A stretch of DNA of 64,000 bases, from assembly GCF_010501095.1 (NCBI RefSeq), contig NZ_QVMP01000018.1, forward strand, positions 3,562 to 67,561, read 5' to 3'. Source of the DNA: Dysgonomonas sp. 520 (lineage in GTDB: Bacteria > Bacteroidota > Bacteroidia > Bacteroidales > Dysgonomonadaceae). Shown piece by piece: positions 18,480 through 27,936 of this stretch (the first letter of the stretch is position 1; each line of letters starts with the position of its first letter). Below the pieces are notes generated by a model. That model was not told the origin of the DNA, did not search any database, and saw nothing but the letters and a program-made list of their open reading frames with translations. Both the position numbers and the translations under genes were made by a program.

Positions 18480-19886
18480 TCATTTTGCTTGATTTTTTGT
18501 GATGTTTTGTACAAGTTGGTTCAGATATACCTCCAAGTACGTATAACCTTCTTCGTTGAAGTCTGTCGACTTCTTGCCCGGATAATTACTTTCCAACCAT
18601 CCATCCGGAATTCCATCAATATCGGAGTCTTCCGGAACTTCATTTTCCTGATACGAGTATACATCCCAACCGCCTACATCTTCCTGACTATCAATAAGCC
18701 CGGGCTTTGTACCGGCATCATGCGATGCTCTTTTCGGAGCCAAACCTTTTTTCACCTCATTCACAACCCGAGCATCCGTATTGTCTCGTTTGTAACTGGC
18801 TCCTCCATACAACAATATTTTTTTATAAGCGTCTCTTGCCGAGTCAGTTTTCACTCCTGCCAGGGAAAATTCCTTCAAAACCATTACACTTATCGCATGA
18901 GCCCCTTTGGCGTTTATCCCCAACATATTATTTTCTGTCACTTTAATATCTCCATCAACATAGTTGCCATCGACATAAAATTGACCCCATACTCCGGCTT
19001 CTTGCTTATTCTTGCCATCATCTGCATTTGCTGCAAAGATGCGACCTCTATTAGATGAGGCTTTAGATGGTTTGTAATAATTGTTTACAATATTATATTG
19101 TCCACCTTCTCCGCCATAAGCGCTGTTACTTCCCCAGTTATATATTACATTGTTTCTGAAATCTACTTTTTCCAACTCAGGCTCGTTCGAATAGCGGCTT
19201 CCACACATACGAGGGTTGCGGCTATCGTGATGCGCTAATAGATTGTGATGAAAAGTTGCTTTTTGTCCGCCCCATATTCCTCCATATCCATGAGCACCCT
19301 TCGAGTGTTTCGATGCACGCAGGCTTTCCGATATTATGCACCATTGCATGGTAAAATTTTCATTATCGTAGAAAGACGCACATTCATCAACCGCCCAACT
19401 CATAGAACAATGATCTATGATCAGATTTTTCTTTTTCGACGCTTTGAGCGCATCATCCTGAACATCGTATTTATCTCCAAGCCTGAAACGCATATAGCGT
19501 ACAATAATATTGTCTCCATCCAATTTCACCGTATTGCCCGAAATACAGATTCCGTCGCCGGGTGCGCTTTGTCCGGCTATTGTGGTATTAGCAGGCACAC
19601 TCAGGGGCGACTTCAAGTCAATTATTCCACCAACTTTAAACATAATGACCCTTGGTCCCGGTCTTTTCAAACACCATCTTAACGAGCCTTCTTTTGTCTC
19701 CTTATTTCCAACAATTGAATCCTCCAGAGTGTTTACATAATAAACCTCTCCACCTCTTCCTCCTGTGGTATACATACCGGCACCTTCGGCTCCGGGAAAC
19801 GCCGGCATCTGAGCGAACAGACCTGCTGCCGACATACCCAAAATGCAGAAAAGGCATCCTATCACTATTTGCTTAGTATTCAACAT
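18480..19886 (-). CDS. Pectate lyase (PL1-type), compact form
   Basis: A 468-residue paralogue of the lyase at 7859. It carries the same core signatures: AFPGAEGAGM near 30, TIAGQSAPGDGI near 105, IIVRYMRFRLGD near 127, DHCSMSWAVDECASFY near 157, NSRNPRM-like DSRNPRM near 222, and the DSDIDGIPDGW motif near 430. The N-terminal signal peptide (cleavage after GLFA-Q) exports it, but it lacks the added beta domain and the T9SS sorting domain, so it may stay in the periplasm and trim imported oligomers. It is the first gene of the leftward arm and is divergent from the hybrid regulator gene at 20090. Confidence 0.93.
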   Translation of the reverse strand: MLNTKQIVIGCLFCILGMSAAGLFAQMPAFPGAEGAGMYTTGGRGGEVYYVNTLEDSIVGNKETKEGSLRWCLKRPGPRVIMFKVGGIIDLKSPLSVPANTTIAGQSAPGDGICISGNTVKLDGDNIIVRYMRFRLGDKYDVQDDALKASKKKNLIIDHCSMSWAVDECASFYDNENFTMQWCIISESLRASKHSKGAHGYGGIWGGQKATFHHNLLAHHDSRNPRMCGSRYSNEPELEKVDFRNNVIYNWGSNSAYGGEGGQYNIVNNYYKPSKASSNRGRIFAANADDGKNKQEAGVWGQFYVDGNYVDGDIKVTENNMLGINAKGAHAISVMVLKEFSLAGVKTDSARDAYKKILLYGGASYKRDNTDARVVNEVKKGLAPKRASHDAGTKPGLIDSQEDVGGWDVYSYQENEVPEDSDIDGIPDGWLESNYPGKKSTDFNEEGYTYLEVYLNQLVQNITKNQAK

Positions 19887-19973
19887 ATTTTATATCTATA
19901 CTTTTTTAATTAATTTCTATTAAATAGATACCACTTTTCAATATACAATATTATCACATATCGGCGACAGAAC

Positions 19974-19993
19974 GGGGTACTTTTTGGTTTTTA
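19974..19993. promoter_or_regulatory. Candidate pectin-locus operator, copy 2
   Basis: GGGGTACTTTTTGGTTTTTA, sharing GGGTA and the 14-mer CTTTTTGGTTTTTA with 7679-7699. It lies in the divergent intergenic region, 88 bases upstream of the pectate lyase start and 97 bases upstream of the hybrid regulator start. Confidence 0.45.
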
Positions 19994-20049
19994 AATGGGT
20001 ATAAATTGTTTTTATCATTTTTATGCGATGTGATATAAAAGAGATAAAC

Positions 20050-20057
20050 TATATTTG
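20050..20057 (+). promoter_or_regulatory. Candidate -7 element of hybrid regulator gene
   Basis: TATATTTG fits TAnnTTTG and lies 33 bases before the ATG at 20090. The -33 element is not obvious. Confidence 0.5.
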
Positions 20058-20089
20058 TATTATTCAGAAAAAAGAGAGGCTTTACCACC

Positions 20090-23000
20090 ATGAAATTTAA
20101 CCATCGGTTTATCTTTTTGTTACTTCTGCTACTGATTTTTCAGCAGGCTCAGGCTCAACCCAAATGTTACTTCCAACATTTTGGCACTGAGGATGGTTTG
20201 CCTCAACATACCATTATGGATATTTTGCAAGACAAGAAAGGGTTCCTTTGGTTTTCTACCTGGGATGGTCTTTGCAAATTTGACGGATACGACTTCACTA
20301 CATACAAGATACAGCAAGGCGATACATATCACATGAGAAGTAACCGTATAGACCACATCTACGAAGACATATTCGGTCATATATGGACTCTGTCGTACGA
20401 CAGGGAAGCTCACAGGTTCGACCCGAAAGCAGAAAAATTTATGAGCGTGAAATCCTTGCAAGAGTATCAGAACTTCACTTTTTCGACTCAAAGGATTATC
20501 TCCATGAAATCGGGCAGAACGTGGCTGATTTCCGACAATAGCGGATGTATATGTGTGAAAGATTCGGCGTTTAATGTCGAAACTTTCAACATGGAGAACG
20601 GAAAGCTGAAGGGAGAAAAAGTATACGAAATATACGAAGACAGGCACAATAACACTTGGATACTCACCAACAACGGCATTGCCATGTTAACGCCCGACGG
20701 CGAAAAGTTCAACTATTATTTTTCAGAAAAAGGATATACCGAAAACAACCGTAACCAATCATTTTTTTCCATTCTGGAACAGGATAAGTTTATTTGGTTT
20801 GGATCTAAAAACGGACGGATTTGGAAATACACAAAAAAAAGCGGACAATTTGACTTGCTCGATCTGCATCGCCAATCAAAAATACCTCAAATAAAGGAAA
20901 TTACCGACGATAAGATTGTTGCCATCACCGAAAACAACGGCTTCTACATATACGAAATCAGCAACAACAACCTGAAAAACTACACAACCGCCAATCTGAT
21001 TAATATGCGGTCTGACAATATCGTAACAAGTTTTGTAGACCACTCCAAAAATGTTTGGTTGGAAATGGATTGTTTCGGCGTTGCGAAGTTTGATTCGCAC
21101 AGCCAAACGATGACGCATTTCACGCCCAAAATAGAAAGTTCGATATCAACCGTATTTCTTCCTAATTTCTTCATTTTCGAAGACCGTGACAATCGGGTAT
21201 GGGTACATCCCAGAGGTGGAGGATTTTCATATTACGACCCCTCTAACAATTCTTTGATGCCCTTCTTCAACGAGCCCTTTTCGCCCAACTGGAAGTTCTC
21301 GAACATGTTGCACTCGGCTTTCTCCGACAAGCAAGGAAACATGTGGCTGGGCACACGTTCGTATGGATTGGAAAAGGTGATATTCGACGACGGATGCTTT
21401 CGCAACATGATCGTAGACAACGAGTTGCACTCAACTGTCAGCAACGACGTCCGGTCTATTTTCGAAGATAAAAATCAAAACACATGGATCTCTACAAAAG
21501 GAGGAAAAATATATGTGTACGACAGGAACAAAAAACAACTGGGATATTTGTGCGACAATGGTAAAATAGGTTACGGAAATCCCATTCCCGGCGTTGCATA
21601 TTGCATGATGCAAGACAGCGGGCAGAATATCTGGATCGGGACTAAAGGCGAAGGCGTATTTAAAGCTACACCAAAAGGCGATGAAAGCTACCATATTGAA
21701 CAGTTCAAATATGCACCTGACAACATTTACAGTCTGAGCGACAACAACATCTACTCTATCTTTCAGGATAAAAGGGGCAGAATATGGATAGGCTCGTACA
21801 ACGGAGGACTCAACCTCTACGAAAACACCCAACAGGCAAATCCCCGGTTTATAAACCACCGGAACAACCTGAAAAAATATCCTATTGAAACAGGTTCGCA
21901 AATCAGAATCATATCTTCTGACAAAAGAGGGAATATTCTGGTTGGAACCACCGTGGGGCTAGTTGCTTTCCCCTCCGACTTCGAATCGCCTGAAAAGATT
22001 GATTTCAAGACATATATGAGAATACCGGGCGATGACAACAGCATCAGCGGTAACGATATATTCGATATTTGCACCACTCTGAACGGGCAAACATACATCG
22101 CCACTTTCGGAGGCGGATTAAACGTGATTGCCGAATCAGACCAGAAAGGATTTCCCACAAAATTCAAGACTTATACTACCTTGAACGGACTACCCTCCGA
22201 TGTGACCCTTTCCATCGTTGAAGACATAGACAAAATGTTGTGGATCAGTACCGAAAGCAACCTGACTAAATTTAATCCGAAAGACGAATCTTTCGAAACA
22301 TTCAGTGAAATTAAACGGCTGATAAAAGGGCAAAATTTCTCTGAGGCTTCAAGGTGTGTCACATCCAACGGAGACGTTCTGTTCGGCTTCTCTAAAGGGA
22401 TAGTTGTCTTCGACCCCAGAGAGGTAAAAAACAACACGTACAACCCATATATTGCCTTGGTTAAGTTCAAGTTGTTCAATAAAGACATTGAGGTAGGCGA
22501 AGACTCTCCTCTAAAATCGAACATTGACGAGGTAGATAAATTGGTATTGGAACACAACCAAAACTTTTTCAGTATCGAATTTGCGGCACTAGACTATATC
22601 GAACCCAAAAATATCCAATACGCCTACATGCTCAAAGGCTTCGATTCCGATTGGATATATTGCCAGAATCAGAGGGTGGCAAATTACACTAATTTGCAGA
22701 AAGGCGAATATGTATTCATGGTGAAAGCGACAAACAGTGACGGCGTTTGGAGCGATGACATACGCGAGCTTCCTATTGTGGTGAAGCCATCTTTTTGGGA
22801 AACAATCTGGGCATACCTTATTTACACCATACTGATTGTTTCTCTGATCTTTATCAGCTTCCGCATTCTCTTTTCTTTCTATCGGATGAAAGATAAAATG
22901 GAATTGGAGCATAAAGAAACCGAAATGAAAGCCCGTTTCTTTACCGATATATCGCACGAAATACGTACACCTCTGACGATGATAGTTTCTCCGATAGAGA

Positions 23001-24556
23001 ATATCTTGCAGGATAAGGAAACCCCCGACGGCATAAAAAAACAACTTCAACTTGTGTCAAAAAACACATCAAGAATGTTGGATATGGTGAATCAGATTCT
23101 CGATTTCAGGAAGATACGTCAAACAGACCTGAATGTTCAGGAGTCTGAGATCGGCTATTTTGTAGAAGATGTGTGCGACAGTTTTACCAAAACCGCCGAA
23201 GCGCAGAATGTGCGTTTCATCGTAAACAACGAAGTGGGTAACGAAAAAATCTGGTTCGACAAGAATTGCGTGGAAAAAATCGTTTTCAACCTGTTGTCGA
23301 ATGCGTTTAAATATACGCCTGCAAACAAATCTATAAAGGTTAATATCTTCAACAAGAACGGAGGCGTTGCCGTGCAGGTAGAAGACGAAGGCGTGGGCAT
23401 CACAAAAGAGATACAAAGCCGTTTGTTTAAACGTTTTGCGTCTTTCAACGAAGACAAAAACAAGCCTAGTACGGGCATCGGGTTATCGATGGTGAAGGAG
23501 TTGGTTGATAAACACCATGCCAAAATATATGTAGAAAGCGAGCCCAATGTGGGGTCTTCGTTCACTGTTGTTTTTCAGAAAGGAACAGGACACTTTGATG
23601 ATGATGTACATTATTCTAACAACAAAGAAAAATCGCTCAAGCAAGAATTAATGTCAGACCCCGACGAGATGGAAATTGCAAACGATAGCAACTTGTCTTC
23701 TCTGACCAAAGACATCGACGAAAAACCCACTGTCCTGGTTGTTGAAGACGACGCCGATTTGCGCAACTTCATAAAAACAACACTCGAAGATAATTATACC
23801 ATTTTTGAAGCGGAAGACGGAAAGGAAGGTCTGGAAAAAGCCTCCCGTTTGATGCCCGACCTGATTGTCAGCGACATCATGATGCCGGAAATGGACGGAA
23901 TGGAATTTCTTCAAAAAATAAGACACAATATCAACACCAGTCATATATTATTTGTACTTTTGACAGCTAAAACCACTCTCGACAGTAAGATAGAGGGCTT
24001 GGATTTTGGAGCCGACGAATATATAACGAAACCTTTCAGCGTTCCGTTTTTCAAGGCTCGTGTAAAAAACTTACTGGAAAGACGTAAGAAAATACAGAGT
24101 TATTATCAAGAGTTTATCTCTGCTCAGTCGAACAAAAACGACGATACAGATACACCGGAAGATAATAACGACAATGCAACATTTGCTCCGTCTACGCCAA
24201 ACATAAGTTCACGCGATCAGGATTTTATGTCGTCTGTCATCACAATTATCGAAGACAATATTGATAATAACGAGTTTATGGTAGAAGATCTGGCCTCGAA
24301 AGTAGGCATGAGCCGTACCGTATTCTTCAAGAAAATAAAAAGCCTGACAGGCCTTGCCCCGATAGAATTTATCAGGGATATTGTTATTCAAAGGGCAGCG
24401 CAATTGCTGGAAACAGGGCAATATTCGGTGAAAGAAGTTTCGTACATGGTGGGTTTCTCCGATTCTAAGTACTTTAGCAAATGCTTTAAGAAAAAGTATA
24501 ATATGACGCCATCTGAATATAAAAGAAATCTGGAACCAGATGCAAACGCTAATTAA
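20090..24556 (+). CDS. Hybrid two-component system sensor/regulator (HTCS)
   Basis: A 1488-residue one-protein phosphorelay that senses glycan fragments in the periplasm and activates its linked locus. In order: signal peptide (to about 22), a periplasmic double beta-propeller built from repeated GFLWFSTWDGLCKFDG-type blades (about 30-770), a Y_Y_Y beta-sandwich (about 815-900), one membrane helix (about 905-930), a HisKA domain with phosphorylatable H956 in DISHEIRTPLT, a HATPase with NAFKYTP and GIGLSMV motifs, a receiver with phospho-acceptor D1262 in LIVSDIMMPEMDG and conserved lysine in TKPF, and a C-terminal AraC-type HTH (about 1380-1480). Divergent from the pectate lyase and next to pectin and galacturonate genes, so its inducer is probably a galacturonan oligomer. 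Its stop abuts the next reading frame. Confidence 0.97.
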   Translation: MKFNHRFIFLLLLLLIFQQAQAQPKCYFQHFGTEDGLPQHTIMDILQDKKGFLWFSTWDGLCKFDGYDFTTYKIQQGDTYHMRSNRIDHIYEDIFGHIWTLSYDREAHRFDPKAEKFMSVKSLQEYQNFTFSTQRIISMKSGRTWLISDNSGCICVKDSAFNVETFNMENGKLKGEKVYEIYEDRHNNTWILTNNGIAMLTPDGEKFNYYFSEKGYTENNRNQSFFSILEQDKFIWFGSKNGRIWKYTKKSGQFDLLDLHRQSKIPQIKEITDDKIVAITENNGFYIYEISNNNLKNYTTANLINMRSDNIVTSFVDHSKNVWLEMDCFGVAKFDSHSQTMTHFTPKIESSISTVFLPNFFIFEDRDNRVWVHPRGGGFSYYDPSNNSLMPFFNEPFSPNWKFSNMLHSAFSDKQGNMWLGTRSYGLEKVIFDDGCFRNMIVDNELHSTVSNDVRSIFEDKNQNTWISTKGGKIYVYDRNKKQLGYLCDNGKIGYGNPIPGVAYCMMQDSGQNIWIGTKGEGVFKATPKGDESYHIEQFKYAPDNIYSLSDNNIYSIFQDKRGRIWIGSYNGGLNLYENTQQANPRFINHRNNLKKYPIETGSQIRIISSDKRGNILVGTTVGLVAFPSDFESPEKIDFKTYMRIPGDDNSISGNDIFDICTTLNGQTYIATFGGGLNVIAESDQKGFPTKFKTYTTLNGLPSDVTLSIVEDIDKMLWISTESNLTKFNPKDESFETFSEIKRLIKGQNFSEASRCVTSNGDVLFGFSKGIVVFDPREVKNNTYNPYIALVKFKLFNKDIEVGEDSPLKSNIDEVDKLVLEHNQNFFSIEFAALDYIEPKNIQYAYMLKGFDSDWIYCQNQRVANYTNLQKGEYVFMVKATNSDGVWSDDIRELPIVVKPSFWETIWAYLIYTILIVSLIFISFRILFSFYRMKDKMELEHKETEMKARFFTDISHEIRTPLTMIVSPIENILQDKETPDGIKKQLQLVSKNTSRMLDMVNQILDFRKIRQTDLNVQESEIGYFVEDVCDSFTKTAEAQNVRFIVNNEVGNEKIWFDKNCVEKIVFNLLSNAFKYTPANKSIKVNIFNKNGGVAVQVEDEGVGITKEIQSRLFKRFASFNEDKNKPSTGIGLSMVKELVDKHHAKIYVESEPNVGSSFTVVFQKGTGHFDDDVHYSNNKEKSLKQELMSDPDEMEIANDSNLSSLTKDIDEKPTVLVVEDDADLRNFIKTTLEDNYTIFEAEDGKEGLEKASRLMPDLIVSDIMMPEMDGMEFLQKIRHNINTSHILFVLLTAKTTLDSKIEGLDFGADEYITKPFSVPFFKARVKNLLERRKKIQSYYQEFISAQSNKNDDTDTPEDNNDNATFAPSTPNISSRDQDFMSSVITIIEDNIDNNEFMVEDLASKVGMSRTVFFKKIKSLTGLAPIEFIRDIVIQRAAQLLETGQYSVKEVSYMVGFSDSKYFSKCFKKKYNMTPSEYKRNLEPDANAN

Positions 24557-24583
24557 ATGATTAATTTTTATATGATTTCAAAT

Positions 24584-25816
24584 ATGAAAAGAAACAGTTT
24601 TCTTATTATTTCACTATATTCAATCTCTATTTGGAGCGGTTTGTGTGCGCAAACAGTGCAAATAAGCAATAAATCGGATAAGCCTGTTAAAGACTATACG
24701 GTTGAAATTCCGATAGAAAATCTAAAACTGAATATTGGAGATTATATTGCTGTTGATGGCAGCAATACGTCTTTGCCGGTTGAGATTGTAACCGACCTCA
24801 AAGGAAATCAGAAAGCAATATTTCCGGTTTCCCTTCTACAAGGCAAGGAATCTCAAAGTTTCGGCATACGTAAAGGGACTGCCCACGCTTATCCCAAACG
24901 AACTTATGCCGAACTGGCACATAAAATAGGAGGAAAATTTGAGCCGAAAGTCACTGAAAAATATACCCGCAACGAGTATGTCGGTGGTTACTCGTGGGTG
25001 AAACCTAACTACCTGAGAGTGCCTGACAATTTCACGGATCATGCCTACTATATCAAATACGAGGGTCCGGGATGGGAGAGCGACAAAGTTGGCTTCCGGT
25101 TCTATCTCGATTGGCGCAACGGTATAGATGTTTTCGGGAAAAAAACACCTGGAATTGTACTTCCGTTTGTTGGAGTAGATGGTTATGACAATTACCATAA
25201 CATGGCCGATTGGGGCATGGATAACATGAAAGTAGGAAGCAGTTTGGGTATAGGGTCTATCGCAATCTGGAATGGAGAAAAAGCCGTAAGGGTGGAAAAA
25301 ACAGACAGTACTATCTGCCACATTCCTGCCGACGGCAAAGTCCGATCGCAAGTGAAAACAACCTACTACGGATGGGACGCAAACGGAACAAAATGTAATC
25401 TGACATCACTTATCTCTATTGATGCCGGCAGCCGTGCTTCGCACATGGAACTGCTTGTGGACAAGAAGATTGACAATCTGGCAACAGGTATCATCAAAAT
25501 GAAGAATACTGAACTGATCGTATCAAACGACAGTGGAAACGAATGGTCTTACGTAGCCACCTTCGGAAAACAAAGCCTCAACAACGATATGATGGGGTTG
25601 GCCGTTTTTGTTAGAACCAAACAGGTTGAAAAAATTACCGAAGACAAACTGAACCACGTTGTTGTGCTTAAACCGGATAACGGATATGTTGAATATTACT
25701 TCATGCCAACCTGGGAGTTGGATTGGGAGCCTGTGGCTACGATAGATGATTTTAAAAGATGTATTGACGAAGTACTCGTTCGCCTGAACAACCCTGTAAC
25801 AGTGAAAATAAAATAA
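24584..25816 (+). CDS. Secreted DUF4861 protein
   Basis: A 410-residue exported protein. The start at 24584 (MKRNSFLIIS) gives the best signal peptide (cleavage after GLCA-Q); an in-frame ATG at 24557 directly touches the upstream stop codon but adds nine residues before the signal. The mature protein resembles DUF4861, an all-beta Bacteroidetes family rich in aromatic residues (YAELAHKIGGKF, GPGWESDKVGFRFYLD, MADWGMDNMKVG). It is a recurring neighbour of pectin and rhamnogalacturonan genes, but I know of no firmly established activity. It lies 27 bases after the hybrid regulator, probably in one transcript, and is followed by a REP-like repeat before uxaB. Confidence 0.8.
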   Translation: MKRNSFLIISLYSISIWSGLCAQTVQISNKSDKPVKDYTVEIPIENLKLNIGDYIAVDGSNTSLPVEIVTDLKGNQKAIFPVSLLQGKESQSFGIRKGTAHAYPKRTYAELAHKIGGKFEPKVTEKYTRNEYVGGYSWVKPNYLRVPDNFTDHAYYIKYEGPGWESDKVGFRFYLDWRNGIDVFGKKTPGIVLPFVGVDGYDNYHNMADWGMDNMKVGSSLGIGSIAIWNGEKAVRVEKTDSTICHIPADGKVRSQVKTTYYGWDANGTKCNLTSLISIDAGSRASHMELLVDKKIDNLATGIIKMKNTELIVSNDSGNEWSYVATFGKQSLNNDMMGLAVFVRTKQVEKITEDKLNHVVVLKPDNGYVEYYFMPTWELDWEPVATIDDFKRCIDEVLVRLNNPVTVKIK

Positions 25817-25822
25817 ACACTT

Positions 25823-25885
25823 TGTCATGCTGAACATTTGTGAAGCATCTGAAAACACAGAAACTTCGTTTCACTCATGATGACA
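25823..25885. repeat. REP-like hairpin repeat, copy 2
   Basis: TGTCATGCTGAACA ... ends in ATGACA, with inverted ends and internal GAAGCATCT and ACTTCGTTTCACTCAT pieces shared with copies at 7738-7800 and 50614-50684. It starts 7 bases after the DUF4861 stop. Confidence 0.65.
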
Positions 25886-25941
25886 TAGAAAGTATAGAAA
25901 ATATCAGATAAAAATAATACAAACCTAATAACTTATTAACA

Positions 25942-27375
25942 ATGAAAGAATTAAATAAAACAACAGTAGAAAAGAAAGATCTTCCGGTAAAAATTCTTCA
26001 ATTTGGAGAAGGAAACTTCCTCAGAGCATTTGTAGACTGGATGATTGATAAAGCAAACAATGCTGGTGTGATGAACCACGGTGTTGTAGCTGTTCAGCCA
26101 ATAGCACAAGGATTAGGCGAAATGTTGAGAAAACAAGACTGCATGTATCATGTTTATCTGGAAGGTATTAAAGATAAACAACCGGTGAAAGAAGTTTCGC
26201 TTGTGAAAACCATTATGGACGTATTGAATCCTTACGAAGAATATGCCGAATATGAAAAATTGTTTTTAAGCGATGGGCTTGAAATGATTATTTCGAACAC
26301 AACAGAAGCCGGTATCCGTTACGAAGAAGGAGACGACCTGACTGCTCAACCTCCAAAATCGTTCCCTGCTAAAATGACAGCACTTCTTCACAAACGTTTC
26401 CAAAAATTCAATGGCGACGCCAACAAAGGTTTGCTCATCATTTGTTGCGAATTGATAGAAGACAACGGTTCCACTCTTCGTGAATATATCCTTAAACACG
26501 CAGAATATAACAACCTCGGAGCAGATTTCATCAATTGGGTGAAAACAGCAAACCATTTCTACGACACGCTTGTTGACCGCATTGTACCGGGATTTCCTAA
26601 AGAAAATATCGACGAGATTAAAGCTGAACTAGACTTCAACGACAATCTTGTGGTAAAAGGTGAGTATTTCCATGTGTGGGCAATTGGCGGTGACCCGATC
26701 ATCAAAGAAAAACTTCCTTTGGATAAAGCTGGTTTGAACGTATTGTTTATGGACGACATCAAAGATTTCCGTGCAAAAAAAGTACGTATCTTGAACGGAT
26801 CGCATACAGCAATGGTTCCTGTGGCTCTTCAATTGGGTTGCGAAACCGTAATGGATGCGTTCAACACTCCTGAGGTAGAAAAATATATCAACGAAATGGT
26901 TGCTCAGGAAACCCTTCCTACAATTGACGAAGATGCGGCAGAATTGGAAAAATTTGCAGCAAAAATTCTTGAACGTTTCTATAATCCATTCCTGAAACAC
27001 TATTTGAAAGATATTTCTTTGAATTCCATCTCAAAATGGGAAACAAGAGATTGGCCAATGGTTTACGACAACTACAAGAAATTTGACAAGAATGCCAAAC
27101 TTGTAACATTCTCATTTGCAGCCTTGCTTGTTCTTTACACAGGAAAATCGGAAGCTAAAGGATTTACTCCGAACGATACCCCTGAATTTATCGAATTCAT
27201 CCAATCGACATTCAACGCAAATGACATTAAAGGATGGGTGTCAGGAATTGTAAACAACAAATCTATGTGGAAAGAAAACTTTGCAGAGGTTCCATTCTTC
27301 ATCGACGAAGTGACAAAAGACGTAGAGTCGATCCTTAAGAATGGCATGCAGGTTGCACTTAAAGAAATAATCTAA
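25942..27375 (+). CDS. uxaB: Tagaturonate reductase (altronate oxidoreductase)
   Basis: UxaB reduces D-tagaturonate to D-altronate with NADH, the second step of cytoplasmic galacturonate breakdown. The 477-residue length is normal. The mannitol-dehydrogenase-type fold shows ILQFGEGNFLRAFVDWM at residues 14-30 (the nucleotide-binding FGxGNFxRAF motif), ISNTTEAGI near 115, and VRILNGSHTAMVPVALQLG near 280 with the catalytic-region lysine and asparagine/histidine. It heads the galacturonate gene cluster uxaB-HIT-uxaA; UxaC and the KDG kinase/aldolase genes are not in this window. A repeat-rich 141-base spacer separates it from the HIT gene. Confidence 0.96.
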   Translation: MKELNKTTVEKKDLPVKILQFGEGNFLRAFVDWMIDKANNAGVMNHGVVAVQPIAQGLGEMLRKQDCMYHVYLEGIKDKQPVKEVSLVKTIMDVLNPYEEYAEYEKLFLSDGLEMIISNTTEAGIRYEEGDDLTAQPPKSFPAKMTALLHKRFQKFNGDANKGLLIICCELIEDNGSTLREYILKHAEYNNLGADFINWVKTANHFYDTLVDRIVPGFPKENIDEIKAELDFNDNLVVKGEYFHVWAIGGDPIIKEKLPLDKAGLNVLFMDDIKDFRAKKVRILNGSHTAMVPVALQLGCETVMDAFNTPEVEKYINEMVAQETLPTIDEDAAELEKFAAKILERFYNPFLKHYLKDISLNSISKWETRDWPMVYDNYKKFDKNAKLVTFSFAALLVLYTGKSEAKGFTPNDTPEFIEFIQSTFNANDIKGWVSGIVNNKSMWKENFAEVPFFIDEVTKDVESILKNGMQVALKEII

Positions 27376-27382
27376 TAAATAA

Positions 27383-27505
27383 AGTTACGAGTAGACTTCG
27401 CCCTTCGGGCAGCTATAAGTCAAAATATGCCTAGCAGGCGTATGCAACCTGGCAACTCGTACCTGTAACTTGTAACTCGTAACTTGTAACTCGTAACTCG
27501 TAACT
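27383..27505. repeat. Repeat-rich spacer with GTAACTY heptads
   Basis: Six tandem heptamers GTAACT(T/C) fill 27465-27505. The block starts with AGTTACGAG (27383-27391), the inverted complement of its end CTCGTAACT (27497-27505). Inside are two small GC hairpins, GCCC-TTC-GGGC at 27400-27410 and GCCT-AGC-AGGC at 27429-27439. It lies between uxaB and the HIT gene and contains no reading frame. Confidence 0.75.
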
Positions 27506-27516
27506 AAAAAACTATT

Positions 27517-27936
27517 ATGGCAGACTGCTTATATTGCGATAGAAATCAAACTCAAAAAGATTTGATGATTGAGATATGCGATTTGAACGTTTCCACTGTT
27601 TTTTTGTTTAAAGAACAAACATACAGCGGCAGATGTATAGTTGCATACAACAAACACAATGTTGAACTCTTCGAACTTAGTGATGACGAATTGCTTGCAT
27701 TCATGAAAGATGTGAACAAAGTTGCCGCAGTGATGAAGAAGCAATTCAACGCTGTAAAAATAAATTATGGAGCTTATTCGGACAAATTGCCGCATTTGCA
27801 CATTCATCTTGTGCCAAAATATGAAGGAGGACCTGATTATGGCGGTACATTTACGATGAATCCTCAAAAGGTATATTTGTCTGATCAGGAATATACTGAA
27901 ATGATTAACAAAATTAAGGAAGGACTGAATCAATGA
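27517..27936 (+). CDS. HIT-family nucleotide-binding protein
   Basis: A 139-residue histidine-triad protein. The catalytic triad HLHIHLVP near residues 92-99 (HxHxHxx) is present, as is an N-terminal CLYC pair that may bind zinc as in Fhit/HinT relatives. HIT enzymes hydrolyse or transfer nucleotidyl groups (for example AMP-lysine, AMP-amides or dinucleoside polyphosphates); the substrate is unknown. Its stop codon overlaps the uxaA start in ATGA, so the two are translationally coupled, which ties it to galacturonate use by position if not by known chemistry. Confidence 0.9.
   Translation: MADCLYCDRNQTQKDLMIEICDLNVSTVFLFKEQTYSGRCIVAYNKHNVELFELSDDELLAFMKDVNKVAAVMKKQFNAVKINYGAYSDKLPHLHIHLVPKYEGGPDYGGTFTMNPQKVYLSDQEYTEMINKIKEGLNQ

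Noticed and set aside
27465-27505. CRISPR-like array
   Set aside because: Contiguous 7-base heptads have no spacers and no cas genes; it is a simple tandem repeat.
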